In this document: one piece after another, positions 15,761 to 24,367 of the stretch
Position numbering within the stretch: position 1 is the stretch's first letter
Layout: the number at the start of each line of letters is the position of its first letter
Assembly (NCBI RefSeq): GCF_038561935.1
Contig: NZ_CP102770.1
Span: 5,332,001 to 5,396,000, forward strand
Length of the DNA stretch: 64,000 nt
Direction: 5' to 3'
Origin: Myxococcus stipitatus
Lineage (GTDB): Bacteria; Myxococcota; Myxococcia; Myxococcales; Myxococcaceae
Made by a program: the position numbers and the translations under genes
The notes under the pieces: model-generated
Databases searched by the model: none
What the model was told of the DNA's origin: nothing
What the model saw: the letters and a program-made list of their open reading frames with translations, nothing else

Positions 15761-18700
15761 GGGAACGGTACCGGGAAGGAGCAGATGAAGCCGTCCTCGG
15801 AGCCCACGTGCAGCCGGGAGGAAGTGGTGTCGATGGTCGGGGTGCCGATGCGCGGGCCGCTGCTCAGCGACACCTGCGCCGAGTCCGCGCCGCCGACCAT
15901 CTCGAGTTGGTGCACCTTGCCGTCACCGCCACCGACGTAGATGCGGACCACGCCGTTGCGGTTGAGAGTGAAGGTGCCGGAGGGATTCGGGACGGGCGTC
16001 GACCACTGGCGCGTGGGCATCGCGGCTCCAGGCGCCGCGTAGTCCCAGAACTCCACATGGCCACTCGCGAGGCTTGCCACGAAGCCGCCGCCCAGCGGGC
16101 GGACGAAGCTGGTGAAGGCGGGCGTGCTCGGCGCGGGCCGGGTCGCCACGTTCAGGCTCCACACCACCTGGCGAGTGATCGCGTCGACGGCATGGACCAC
16201 GCCATCGCTGTTGGTCGCGAGGACATGTCCCGTCACACCGTTGCGAACCAGGCTGTGCTCCAGGTCCCCGAGCGCCAGTCGCGCCACCTCGGCGCCGGTG
16301 AGCGTATTCAGGACGCGGAGCGAGTCCGCTGACACGCCATTCACCTTCCCGCCGATGAACAGGAGGTTGTTCGCGTAGTCCACCACCATGCCGCCGTTGA
16401 CCATGCCCAGGTCCCCGGGCTGGTAGGTGAAGACCGGGGTCCCCGTCCTCGCGTTGAGCGCCACCACGCGGTTGGCCGCCGGGTTCGCCAGACGCGTCGC
16501 GAAGAAGACGAGGTCCAGGTTCGGACGCGCGGCCTGATACGCGGCATTCGCGTAGTCATGCAGCTGCGTAACGGGGAAGGACTGGATGGTGCCGACAGGC
16601 GTCCCGTTGTTGTTCCACCGCCACAGCACCGCCCCCGTGGTGGCGCTGATGGCATAGGCCACGCCGTCCTGGTCCGCGGTGAGGATGTACTGCCCGGACA
16701 AGCCCCGCAGCGGCACCACCGGGAAGCGGCTGCCAATGGGAGCCCCCAGCTGCAGAGGGCGCCACCGCTCCGCGCCATCGGTCGCGGGATTCGACACCTG
16801 GGTGAGGTTGGCGACGACGGTGTTGTTGAAGGAGCTGAAGATGCCCACGCCCAGCTCCGTGATGGGCTGGATGCGCGCATCCAGGCCCACGGAGTAGCAC
16901 CACAGCGGCGCGGACCCCACGCGTGCACGCGGTGTCGCCTTGAGCGCCGCGGACGTGGGCTGATTGCCCGCTGAGTAGAAGCCCGCGTCGTCCGAGTTGA
17001 ACACCCGGTAGTAGTACGTCGTGCCGTTGGTGACGGCGCTGTCGACGAAGGTGGACGTGCTGGTGAACGTCTCGGAGAGGACGACCGTCGCATTGCCCAG
17101 TGTCTCGCCCTGGGCATACGTCCGTCCGGCGACAGGCGCTGTGTTGGGTGCGCTGCCCGTGGCACGCAGGACCAGCACGCCGTTGTGTGAGGCGGGATTA
17201 TCCCACGCCAGCGTCACGCTCCCGTCCCGAGCCACCGCCGTGAGCCGCGCGACCTCCGGCGCCATGCCGCCCGCCGCGAGCGTCACGGGCGCCTCGATGC
17301 GCGCCGCGGATTGGGACTCGTACGCGTCCGGGATGTGCATCCGATGGCGGAACGTGGTCGGCGCCGTGACGGCCGAGACACTCGCGTAGGTCACCTCGAA
17401 GCTGCGCTCCTGGTTCACGCCGATGGGGTCCCCGTCTGCGACCGTCCAGGTGAAGCTCGCGGTGTTGCTGGTGACCGCCCATCCTCCCGCCGATGCGGGG
17501 CTCCCCGCGGCGAACCGGAAGTAGTTTGTCGCGGGCCGCAGCAGCGTGACCTGGTAGATGGGCTGACTCCCACGATTCTGGACCGTGTAGAGGACCGTCT
17601 GGTTCGCGACGCCCGGCACGAGCACGGACGGGCTCACCTTGAGGCGATGGGCCACGACGCGGCCCTGCCCCGTGCGCACGAGTGGCGTGGAGACGGCCGC
17701 GCCATTCAGCGTCGCGTCCGCCCTCACATCGAAGGCGTAGTTGGAGAACTCAGCGCCCGTCACCGTGTAGTGCCAGACGAAATGAGCGGATGCGCCCGGC
17801 GCCAGTCGCGGGGTGCTCGCGGGGGTGGGCCCTTGCGTCAACGTGGCCTGGGCCGAGCCCACCAGGACAGGCGCTCGCGGCACCACGTCGAGATACGACG
17901 CCGTGGCCGACGTGTTGGTGACGCTCAGCCGCACCCTCACGGACTCTCCCGTGAACGCCTGCGTCACATCCACATCCGCCGCGGCGGCCAGGGGGGCCAC
18001 GTTCACCATCGCCGTGTCGACCACGCTCGAGGTCACCGTGCCACCGGTGTTGGTGGCGCGAACGCTGGCGACCATGGTCCCTTCGGACTGCACCGTTGCT
18101 CTCGCCGCGAGGATGCCCGCGCCTCTCAACGGAATGCTGGCCCGGAAGTTCGTGGGCTCGAGCTCGACGACCTCGAACGTGACATCACCAGCGCCGGTGC
18201 TGGGCCCCTCCGCGGTGATGTTGGCCTGGGCAGACGACGGCCCCGTGCGGTTCTCGATGACCAGGCGCGCGGTGAAGTCCTCGCCTACCGGAAGGGCTCG
18301 CGGCTGGATGGAGACCTGCGTGGACAGCCCCACGCGCAGCCACTGCGCCACGGTGCTCGTCCGATTCGTTTGGAAGGTGCCATTCCAACTGCACTGCTCG
18401 TTCGCTTCGAGCCTCGAGAACACCTGCCCCGTGCCGTTCTGGTTCGACACCGAGGGAATCATCCGGAGCGTGAACGTCGCGGTCTCGTTCGTCCCCAGCC
18501 CCACGGCGGGCCCCGCGCAGTCGAGACTCGGGATGTAGTAGTACCGGACCTGCCACAGCGTCGTGTACTGCTCGACCGCCCAACCCGGGGGTGGCGGGCT
18601 CTCGAGCAGCGCGTAGCCAGTCGGGAGCTGGAACAGCACGTCGTTGATGGGTCTGTAGTTCGGCGAGGATCTCGTCGTGTTGTTGCGGACCTGGACCCGC

Positions 18701-18861
18701 AGCTCCGACGCCTCATCCATCGTCACCGTGGCCTGGGTCTCCCCTGGCCTCGTGAGGGTCGTGAAGACGGCGGTGCGGTTCATCGTCGTCTGGGCCATCA
18801 CCGCCGACGGCAGGGCCAGGGCGGCGAGGAGCACCGCGAGGCGGGCATTCACGGGTGTCAT
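15757..18861 (-). CDS. Large exported protein with Ig-like, fibronectin-like and beta-propeller regions
   Basis: About 1034 residues. ATG 18861 opens a signal peptide ending near SAVMA-Q; GTG 18876 in frame is an alternative start. Residues about 25-540 are Ser/Thr/Val-rich beta repeats resembling CARDB/DUF11-type Ig modules. A fibronectin type III-like module spans roughly 540-645 (SVTLAWDNPASHNGVLVLRA to GTTYYYRVFNSDD). The last 350 residues carry PQQ/WD-like propeller repeats such as GVAYAISATTGAVLWRW, RVVALNARTGTPVF and GVVHAVDAITRQVVWSL. There is no membrane anchor or sorting tail, so it is probably secreted or surface-bound. It is the largest product of the operon; its role is unknown. 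Confidence 0.75.
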   Translation of the reverse strand: MTPVNARLAVLLAALALPSAVMAQTTMNRTAVFTTLTRPGETQATVTMDEASELRVQVRNNTTRSSPNYRPINDVLFQLPTGYALLESPPPPGWAVEQYTTLWQVRYYYIPSLDCAGPAVGLGTNETATFTLRMIPSVSNQNGTGQVFSRLEANEQCSWNGTFQTNRTSTVAQWLRVGLSTQVSIQPRALPVGEDFTARLVIENRTGPSSAQANITAEGPSTGAGDVTFEVVELEPTNFRASIPLRGAGILAARATVQSEGTMVASVRATNTGGTVTSSVVDTAMVNVAPLAAAADVDVTQAFTGESVRVRLSVTNTSATASYLDVVPRAPVLVGSAQATLTQGPTPASTPRLAPGASAHFVWHYTVTGAEFSNYAFDVRADATLNGAAVSTPLVRTGQGRVVAHRLKVSPSVLVPGVANQTVLYTVQNRGSQPIYQVTLLRPATNYFRFAAGSPASAGGWAVTSNTASFTWTVADGDPIGVNQERSFEVTYASVSAVTAPTTFRHRMHIPDAYESQSAARIEAPVTLAAGGMAPEVARLTAVARDGSVTLAWDNPASHNGVLVLRATGSAPNTAPVAGRTYAQGETLGNATVVLSETFTSTSTFVDSAVTNGTTYYYRVFNSDDAGFYSAGNQPTSAALKATPRARVGSAPLWCYSVGLDARIQPITELGVGIFSSFNNTVVANLTQVSNPATDGAERWRPLQLGAPIGSRFPVVPLRGLSGQYILTADQDGVAYAISATTGAVLWRWNNNGTPVGTIQSFPVTQLHDYANAAYQAARPNLDLVFFATRLANPAANRVVALNARTGTPVFTYQPGDLGMVNGGMVVDYANNLLFIGGKVNGVSADSLRVLNTLTGAEVARLALGDLEHSLVRNGVTGHVLATNSDGVVHAVDAITRQVVWSLNVATRPAPSTPAFTSFVRPLGGGFVASLASGHVEFWDYAAPGAAMPTRQWSTPVPNPSGTFTLNRNGVVRIYVGGGDGKVHQLEMVGGADSAQVSLSSGPRIGTPTIDTTSSRLHVGSEDGFICSFPVPFP

Positions 18862-18877
18862 CGAAGCGGGCCTCACG

Positions 18878-19387
18878 TCACGGCTCCAGGGTGAAGGAGG
18901 CCGTGGTCAGCGGCGCCCCGTCGAGGAAGAAGCGCACGCTCCACGTCCCGCTCATGATGGACGTGGCGACCGTCGTCCCCGCCACGGGCATGGAGAAGCG
19001 CAGCGTCTTCGCCGCATCCAGCTTCGCCACCACGACCGAGGAACGCCGCTGGTAGGGGTGTCCCTCCGGGGACACGAACTCCGCCTCCACGGTGCGCTTG
19101 CCGGAGACGCCGCTGACCGTCAGGTCCACGTCCACCTGGGACACGTCCGACAGCCCCCGCGAGGCCAGGCCCACCACTTCGGCATGCCCCATGGGCCGCG
19201 GCACTTCGACCTCGACGTCCTCTTCCCAGGACGGCGGGCGGGCCACTTCGGTCCCCTCGCCCAGCACATCCGTCGGAGCCACGGGGACGACCTCGCCGGG
19301 GTCTTCGCTCCCCTTGGGCGGATGAGTGCCCTCCGTACACGCCGACAGCAGCAGCGCCGCCACGAAGCCCGCTCTGCGCGCTCGCAT
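18878..19387 (-). CDS. Predicted lipoprotein of the peptide operon
   Basis: A 169-residue lipoprotein: signal peptide MRARRAGFVAALLLSAC with lipobox LLSAC, then an acidic spacer and a C-terminal beta-sandwich-like domain (VDVDLTVSGVSGKRTVEAEF, GTWSVRFFLDG). ATG 19387 overlaps the PqqD-like stop as TGATG and is preceded by a perfect AGGAGG, seven bases away; GTG 19390 is also possible. Residue +2 after the lipid Cys is Thr, so no inner-membrane retention signal of the Asp type is apparent. It may anchor or assist the large exported protein encoded next. No known family recognised. Confidence 0.8.
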   Translation of the reverse strand: MRARRAGFVAALLLSACTEGTHPPKGSEDPGEVVPVAPTDVLGEGTEVARPPSWEEDVEVEVPRPMGHAEVVGLASRGLSDVSQVDVDLTVSGVSGKRTVEAEFVSPEGHPYQRRSSVVVAKLDAAKTLRFSMPVAGTTVATSIMSGTWSVRFFLDGAPLTTASFTLEP

Positions 19388-19683
19388 CACCGTACCTCCT
19401 GAAGCTCGTCGATGAGGCCCAGCCGGGCCAACTCCGAAAGAAATCGCAGCGTGTCCGTGAGCGCCTGAGCCACGTCGATGGAGAACTCGCTGGCGACGAC
19501 CTCCGCCACCGAGCGCGCCGAGCGCGTCCCGTCACTGAGCTCCCAGACCCGCATCGCCGTCGCGTTGAGGCCCCGCAGCGTGCGGCCCTCCGCGTCCAGC
19601 AAGAGGAAGTCCGCGCCGAAGCGCTGCCCCTCCGCGCCCGAGCGACGACGGGGAACACGCTCCGCGCCGAAGCCGCCGCTCAT
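19387..19683 (-). CDS. PqqD-like peptide-recognition protein
   Basis: A 98-residue winged-helix protein of the PqqD family. The core from RFGADFLLLDAEG through LNATAMRVWELSDGTRS to LRFLSELARLGLIDEL matches PqqD domains. These domains (RRE) bind leader peptides of ribosomally made peptides and present them to modifying enzymes. The first 20 residues are basic and variable. ATG 19683 overlaps the upstream stop as ATGA. The only small peptide gene in the operon is at 15581-15760, whose Tyr-Pro-Ile motif would suit such binding. No PQQ biosynthesis genes are present. Confidence 0.85.
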   Translation of the reverse strand: MSGGFGAERVPRRRSGAEGQRFGADFLLLDAEGRTLRGLNATAMRVWELSDGTRSARSVAEVVASEFSIDVAQALTDTLRFLSELARLGLIDELQEVR

Positions 19684-20087
19684 GGGCGCCCTCCCCGTCC
19701 CAACCACCGAGCCACCCGCCCCCGCACCCGTGCGCGGACACGGCCCAGCATGGAGGGCCCTCGGTCCCATTCCGCGCCCAGCTCCACGCTGCCCCGCCGG
19801 ACCCGCAGCACCGTCCCGAGGATGCGCGAAGCGGCAATCGGAGGATCCCCAGCGGGAGCATTGTCGCCCCGCAGGGACAGCACTCCCGAGCGCAGGCCCT
19901 GGACCCGGTGAAGCACCAGCGCGTCGTCGAACCGCGCCAGCACCACCTCTCCTGGCCGAGGCTCCCGCGTCAGCGGCGCCACTCCCGCCAGGTCCCCAGC
20001 CCGCAGCGACGGCCACATGCTGTCTCCCCGTACGGGAATCCAGCGCAAGGCCGAAGGCGACGCGGTGGGGAGGGACTCACTGGACAT
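19680..20087 (-). CDS. S24/S26-like serine peptidase without membrane anchor
   Basis: About 135 residues. The catalytic Ser lies in VRGDSMWPSLRAGD, and the second catalytic position in LVLHRVQG holds His where LexA-type peptidases have Lys, so the dyad resembles Ser-His signal peptidases. SLRGDNAP continues the fold. No transmembrane helix is visible, unlike normal signal peptidases, and there is no DNA-binding domain, unlike LexA. It could cleave the operon's peptide or an exported partner. ATG 20087 is preceded by GGGTGG; GTG 20111 is another in-frame start. It is first in the operon, overlapping the PqqD-like gene. Confidence 0.7.
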   Translation of the reverse strand: MSSESLPTASPSALRWIPVRGDSMWPSLRAGDLAGVAPLTREPRPGEVVLARFDDALVLHRVQGLRSGVLSLRGDNAPAGDPPIAASRILGTVLRVRRGSVELGAEWDRGPSMLGRVRARVRGRVARWLGRGGRP

Positions 20088-20185
20088 TTCCACCCAAGTG
20101 TACCGCAGCACCTGGGGCGGAGCGAATGCGTCCCGTTGACTTCCCCTAGAATTTCCCAGGGGTTACGAGGAGCCTCTGACTTCCA

Positions 20186-20214
20186 GCGAATCCCCGGGAA
20201 GCCCGAGGATTCGC
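20186..20214 (-). terminator. Hairpin after hisS
   Basis: Stem GCGAATCC/GGATTCGC (20186-20193 with 20207-20214), 8 bp, 13-base loop, 12 bases after the hisS stop on the minus strand. No T tract follows, so termination is possible but unproven. Confidence 0.4.
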
Positions 20215-20225
20215 CTTCAGACGTC

Positions 20226-21521
20226 TCAGGTGGCCGCGGGGGGGGCCTGCGGAGCCCCCGACTGAGCCCGCACCGTGCGTGCGATATCGTCGAGCGCCAC
20301 GGGGATGGGCTCTCCCCCCGCCATCCGCTTGAGCTTCGCCTGGCCGCTGGTGAACTCCTGTCCCCCGAGCACCAGCGTGAAGGTCGCGCCGCTCTTGTCG
20401 GAGCGCTTCATCTGGCTCTTGAGGCTGCCGCCCCGGGTGTCGAAGTCCACGCGCAGCCCCTCGCGACGCAGACGGCTCGCCAGGGTGAAGGCCGCGTCAT
20501 GCGAGCCCGCGTCCGCCACCGCGATGAACAGGTCCGGGGTGGCGGCGAACTTCTGCTGGCTCTCCTTCAGCAGCAGCACCAGCCGGTCCACGCCGCACGC
20601 GAAGCCCACAGCGGGCACGTCGGGGCCGCCCAGGCTCTTTACCAGCTTGTCATAGCGGCCTCCGCCGCCCACCGTGCTGGCCGTCCCTAGCGCGGGGTGC
20701 GACGCGACGAACTCGAAGACGGTGCGCGTGTAGTAGTCCAGGCCGCGAACCATGCGCGGATTGACGACGAACCGGACGCCCAGCGCCGTCAGCTTGCGCT
20801 GCACGTCGTCGAAGTGGGTGCGGCACGGCTCGCACAAGAACTCGAGCACGCTGGGGCCCTTGGCGGCCACCGCCTGGCACGTCTCGTTCTTGCAATCGAG
20901 CACGCGCAGCGGGTTCGTCTCGAGGCGCCGGTGACAGTCGCCGCACAGCTCCTCGCGGTGCGCCTTGAGGTACTCCACCAGCTTCTCGTAGTAGGCGGGC
21001 CGGCAGGCCTCGTCCCCCAGCGAGTTGAGGTTGAGCGTGATGTCCTGGAGCCCCAGCGCCTGGAGGAACTGGGTCACCATGTCCATCACCTCGACGTCCT
21101 GGGCGGCCTCCTTCGCGCCGTAGGCCTCCGCGCCGATTTGATAGAACTGCCGGTAGCGGCCCGTCTTCATCCGCTCGTACCGGAACATCGGCCCCATGTA
21201 GTACCAGCGCGTGAGCGGCTCCTGGTTCAGCACGGAGTGCTCGATGTACGCGCGCGCCGCGGGGGCGGTGCCCTCGGGACGCAGGGACAGGCTGCGGCCG
21301 GCCTTGTCGTCGAAGGTGTACATCTCCTTGCCGACGATGTCCGTCTCCTCGCCCACGCTGCGCACGAAGAGCGACGTGTCCTCCACGATGGGCGTGCGGA
21401 TCTCGCTGTAGCCGAAGCGGCCGAACAGCTCTCGCGTCAGGCGCTCGACGTGCTGCCAGATTTCAATCTCCCCTGGCAGGAGGTCGTTCATGCCCTTGAC
21501 GGCGACAATCTTCTGGCTCAC
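20226..21521 (-). CDS. hisS: Histidyl-tRNA synthetase
   Basis: A 431-residue class II synthetase that charges tRNA-His. Motif 2 appears as FRYERMKTGRYRQFYQ, the histidine-binding motif as RGLDYYTRTVFE, and motif 3 as GFACGVDRLVLLL. The C-terminal anticodon-binding domain covers the last 90 residues. A Cys cluster (CGDCHRR...CKNETC...CEPC) in the insertion domain suggests a zinc site. The start is GTG 21521, overlapping the psd stop as GTGA, so translation is coupled to psd. The frame stays open further upstream, but those codons are within psd. Confidence 0.95.
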   Translation of the reverse strand: MSQKIVAVKGMNDLLPGEIEIWQHVERLTRELFGRFGYSEIRTPIVEDTSLFVRSVGEETDIVGKEMYTFDDKAGRSLSLRPEGTAPAARAYIEHSVLNQEPLTRWYYMGPMFRYERMKTGRYRQFYQIGAEAYGAKEAAQDVEVMDMVTQFLQALGLQDITLNLNSLGDEACRPAYYEKLVEYLKAHREELCGDCHRRLETNPLRVLDCKNETCQAVAAKGPSVLEFLCEPCRTHFDDVQRKLTALGVRFVVNPRMVRGLDYYTRTVFEFVASHPALGTASTVGGGGRYDKLVKSLGGPDVPAVGFACGVDRLVLLLKESQQKFAATPDLFIAVADAGSHDAAFTLASRLRREGLRVDFDTRGGSLKSQMKRSDKSGATFTLVLGGQEFTSGQAKLKRMAGGEPIPVALDDIARTVRAQSGAPQAPPAAT

Positions 21522-22360
21522 GGCAACACTCCGATGCGCTGCCCCAGTCGGAGCGGCGCCTCCGGCTGCAGGCTCGACTCCCACTTCACGCGGCCGGCCT
21601 CGAACAGGAGGATGACGGTGGAGCCCATCTCGAAGCGGCCCAGCTCGCCCCCCTTCTCCACCTTGTAGCCCTCTTGATACCGGTGGACCTTGCCCGGCTG
21701 GCCCGTGTGCGTGGTGATGTCGTCGTAGGACGCCTTGATGCGCGACACACACGTGGCGCCCACCTTCACCACCGCGCACTGTCCCGCCGCCGTCTGGAGG
21801 TACGTCACCAGCCGCTCATTCACGCAGAACAGCGACTGCTTGTTCATCACCGACGCGGGGTTCACCGGCCAGAACTCGCCAGGGATGTACGCGTAGCCGG
21901 TGATGGTGCCCGCCAGCGGCGCGTGGATGCGGTGATAGTCGCGCGGAGACAGGTAGATGGTCGTCCAGGCGCCACCGTGGAACGGCTTCGCCGCCTGCGA
22001 GTCGCCCAGCAGCTCATCCACCGTGTACTCGATGCCCTTCGCCTGGAGGCACCGGCCGTGCTCCGAGTAGCCCACCTGGGACACGCGGCCATCCACCGGC
22101 GACACGACGGCCTTCTCGTCCGGGTCGATGGGACGCAGGCCCGGCTTCAGGCTCCGGGTGAAGAACTGCGCGAAGGTCGGGTAGTGCTCGATGGGGTGCT
22201 CGGCCTCCGCCATGTCCACGTTGTAGGACCGGGCGAACGCGCGCATGGCCGCCTGATGAACAGGCGCGGGCACGGGCACTCGCGTGGCCATCCCCACGAC
22301 GGAGGACAGGGCGGACTTGGGCAACAACCGCATCAACTTCATGAAGGTCTGGTCGTTCAT
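21518..22360 (-). CDS. psd: Phosphatidylserine decarboxylase
   Basis: A 280-residue type I enzyme that makes phosphatidylethanolamine from phosphatidylserine at the inner membrane. The self-cleavage site that generates the pyruvoyl group is MGST (usually LGST) in GRFEMGSTVILLF. Other family signatures are VSPVDGRV with the catalytic Asp, YHRIHAP with the catalytic His, and FTRSLKPGLRP. ATG 22360 (MNDQTFMKLM) is preferred over further upstream starts that fall in the preceding lipoprotein gene. It lies 13 bases after that gene and overlaps hisS downstream. Confidence 0.93.
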   Translation of the reverse strand: MNDQTFMKLMRLLPKSALSSVVGMATRVPVPAPVHQAAMRAFARSYNVDMAEAEHPIEHYPTFAQFFTRSLKPGLRPIDPDEKAVVSPVDGRVSQVGYSEHGRCLQAKGIEYTVDELLGDSQAAKPFHGGAWTTIYLSPRDYHRIHAPLAGTITGYAYIPGEFWPVNPASVMNKQSLFCVNERLVTYLQTAAGQCAVVKVGATCVSRIKASYDDITTHTGQPGKVHRYQEGYKVEKGGELGRFEMGSTVILLFEAGRVKWESSLQPEAPLRLGQRIGVLP

Positions 22361-22373
22361 GGGGCGTCTTTGA

Positions 22374-23090
22374 CTAACGGCCGGCGTCATTCCCCGCGGA
22401 GGGCTGCGTCCCGGCATCCTGCGTCTGGGTCACCGTTCTCACGGAGCTCTTGGGCAACAAAGTCAGCACCTTGCCCTCTTCGGTGAGGAGCACCATGCCC
22501 GTATGGCTGGGGTACTCCAGGCGGCAGGCCGTGCTGTCGTTCAGCTCCCACGCCTCCCGGATGCCCCGCCCCTCCACGTTGATGGGCAGGCCGCGCCGGA
22601 AGCAGCCGCGGAAGCCCGCGACCAGCTCGCTCGCCGGGGTGCCCGTCTGCGGGCCATTCACCACGCCCGCGTCGGGGGAGCCCGCGTCCTCGGCCTCCGC
22701 CTTGGGCGCCGGAGGCAGCGGCGGCAGGGCCGTGGAGGGCGTGCCTGGGGGCAGCTCGCGGGCGCTGGCCACCGCCTTCTGCCGGGCCGTGGCCGCGTCC
22801 TGCATGCGGGCGCGGTTCTGCTGGATGCGCTGGATCAGCTCACGCGAGGCCGGCGCGTCCACGCTGTCCTGGGGCACGCGCTGGAGCTGCGCCTCGATGG
22901 CCCCCATCTGCGGGTCCAGGTAGGCCTCGTCGAGCTTCTGCGCGTACAGCGCGGTGAACTGGCGACTGGCCTGCTCGAACTCGGCGGACGGCGGCCCCGC
23001 CTCACGGCGACAGGCCGACAGCATCAGCACGAGGGAGGACAGGAGGGCCACGAAGGGCCGGAGGGTTGCTCGGAGGACCTGGGGGCGCAC
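22374..23090 (-). CDS. Predicted lipoprotein of unknown function
   Basis: A 238-residue protein with a lipoprotein signal ending in LMLSAC, then a helical region (residues about 35-105, EFEQASRQFTALYAQKLDEA) and a Pro/Ala/Asp-rich spacer. The C-terminal part has FRGCFRRGLPINVEG and GMVLLTEEGKVLTLLP, a beta-rich module. The Cys pair (GCFRR, STACRLEY) may form a disulfide. GTG 23090 is the first codon that includes the full signal peptide. It precedes psd by 13 bases. I do not recognise a family. Confidence 0.7.
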   Translation of the reverse strand: MRPQVLRATLRPFVALLSSLVLMLSACRREAGPPSAEFEQASRQFTALYAQKLDEAYLDPQMGAIEAQLQRVPQDSVDAPASRELIQRIQQNRARMQDAATARQKAVASARELPPGTPSTALPPLPPAPKAEAEDAGSPDAGVVNGPQTGTPASELVAGFRGCFRRGLPINVEGRGIREAWELNDSTACRLEYPSHTGMVLLTEEGKVLTLLPKSSVRTVTQTQDAGTQPSAGNDAGR

Positions 23091-23146
23091 AGACCCGGTT
23101 TATTTCATTTCCTCCCGGCTGTGCCCAGTTTTCCGAAAGCAGTGCG

Positions 23147-23878
23147 TCAAACCCCGAGGAACAGGCGCTTGCCGAAGTTGAGCGCCAGGTCCGCGTCGAA
23201 GATCTTCTGCGCGGCCGTCTCGATGTCGTACTCCACCCGGACGTACTCCACCGTGCGCGCGTCCGTGTCGCAGATGACGAAGCAGGCCCGGTTGTCGTAG
23301 TCGCGCGGCTGCCCGACGCTGCCCACGGAGATGATGTACTTGTAGCCCCGGCGGATGCCGAACTTCTGGGCCACCACGTCATTCACCTCGCCGTTGCCGA
23401 TGGCGAACGCGCGGCACAGGTGGCTGTGGCCGATGAACGTCACCTCCGGCAGCTCCTCCACGTAGGGCGTGAGCTCTCGCGCCTGCTCCAACGCGAAGAT
23501 GTACTCGTACGCCTTCGGGTCGATGGGCGAGCCGTGGCAGAAGCCCACGTCGCCAATCCGGTACGTGTACGGGAGGCTGCGCAGCCAGGCCATGTTCTCG
23601 TCCGTGAGGACGTTGGCGGACCAGTCCAGCGCGTGCCGGGCGGCGTCGTAGTAGTACGAGTAGTCCATCCGCCCCGCCACCGCGGCGTCGTGGTTGCCCA
23701 GCAGCGTCACCTCCGCCACCGAGCGCACCAGCTCACAGCACGGGTTGGGCGACGCGCCATAACCGACGATGTCCCCCAGGGACACGATGCGGTCGACCTT
23801 CTGGTGCTCGGTGACTCGGAGCACCTCGGTGAGCGCCTCGATGTTGGAGTGGATGTCGGAGATGACGGCGATACGCAT
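23147..23878 (-). CDS. Calcineurin-like metallophosphoesterase (YfcE type)
   Basis: A 243-residue cytoplasmic phosphoesterase with a complete two-metal site: DIH at residues 8-10, GDIVGYG, GNHD and the C-terminal FIGHSH. The arrangement fits the small YfcE/MJ0936 phosphodiesterase group, which cleaves phosphodiesters with Mn or similar ions; the natural substrate cannot be told from sequence. ATG 23878 has GAGGCATCC just upstream. It follows the PilZ gene by 28 bases on the same strand, so the two may be co-transcribed, and a cyclic-nucleotide link is possible but not shown. Confidence 0.85.
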   Translation of the reverse strand: MRIAVISDIHSNIEALTEVLRVTEHQKVDRIVSLGDIVGYGASPNPCCELVRSVAEVTLLGNHDAAVAGRMDYSYYYDAARHALDWSANVLTDENMAWLRSLPYTYRIGDVGFCHGSPIDPKAYEYIFALEQARELTPYVEELPEVTFIGHSHLCRAFAIGNGEVNDVVAQKFGIRRGYKYIISVGSVGQPRDYDNRACFVICDTDARTVEYVRVEYDIETAAQKIFDADLALNFGKRLFLGV

Positions 23879-23906
23879 GGATGCCTCGGTCGGTGCCGCC
23901 CGGCGT

Positions 23907-24260
23907 TCAGCCGGCCCAGACCGCCTTCACGGGGTTCTTCTGCTGGTGGGAGATAATCCGCCGGAGCCGCCCCAAGGTTTCCGCATCCAGTTCTTCGAAC
24001 TGGAGCCCCATCCCTGGCGGGTAGCTCTTGTCCTCCGCATCCCGCAGCCATACCACCGTGGCTTCGGCCTGCACCTCGGGATGATCTCCCGGCGTCAACC
24101 GGAGCACCGCTCGCGCCCCACGGGCCAGCGGCGTGCTCGTGCGAAGGAAGAGGCCCCCTTCGCTCAGATTCGCGATGCGCGCGTACAACGTGACATTGTC
24201 CGCCTCGCACCAGCAGCGAAGCAGCGTGGGAACCCGCGCGGACTTTCGGTTATCGCTCAA
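23907..24260 (-). CDS. PilZ-domain c-di-GMP receptor candidate
   Basis: A 117-residue single PilZ domain. The RxxxR motif is RKSAR close to the N-terminus and the second motif is NLSEGG, both used to bind c-di-GMP; the beta-barrel continues through AVLRLTPGDHPEVQAEATVVW and PPGMGLQFEEL. The start is TTG 24260, with GGAAGGAAG upstream; in-frame ATG 24350 would cover the likely promoter at 24296-24325. In this window two diguanylate cyclases with intact active sites could supply its ligand. Confidence 0.85.
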   Translation of the reverse strand: MSDNRKSARVPTLLRCWCEADNVTLYARIANLSEGGLFLRTSTPLARGARAVLRLTPGDHPEVQAEATVVWLRDAEDKSYPPGMGLQFEELDAETLGRLRRIISHQQKNPVKAVWAG

Positions 24261-24295
24261 CCTGCTTCCTTCCCCGAGCACCAACAAAGCATGGG

Positions 24296-24325
24296 AGCCT
24301 AGGGACTGCCTGAATCCAACGTCAA
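24296..24325 (-). promoter_or_regulatory. Possible sigma-70-type promoter for the PilZ gene
   Basis: On the minus strand TTGACG (24325-24320) is followed after 18 bases by TAGGCT (24301-24296). The -35 matches 5 of 6 positions, the -10 is weak. It sits between the converging-direction kinase gene end and the TTG start of the PilZ gene. Confidence 0.3.
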
Positions 24326-24367
24326 GTTCGTGGGTAGAGCGGGACCCCACCCTCCCCCTGCGCGCGC

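Noticed and set aside
14679-20087. Lasso-peptide cluster assignment
   Set aside because: PqqD-like and HprK-like proteins occur in lasso systems, but no asparagine-synthetase-like cyclase or transglutaminase-like B2 peptidase is present in the operon, and the peptide has no typical Gly-start, Asp/Glu-8/9 core.
23090-23125. Two-codon open frame (ATG AAA TAA) after a GGAGG upstream of the lipoprotein gene at 22374-23090
   Set aside because: The spacing between GGAGG and ATG is only two bases, too short for normal initiation; it probably arose by chance in the leader.
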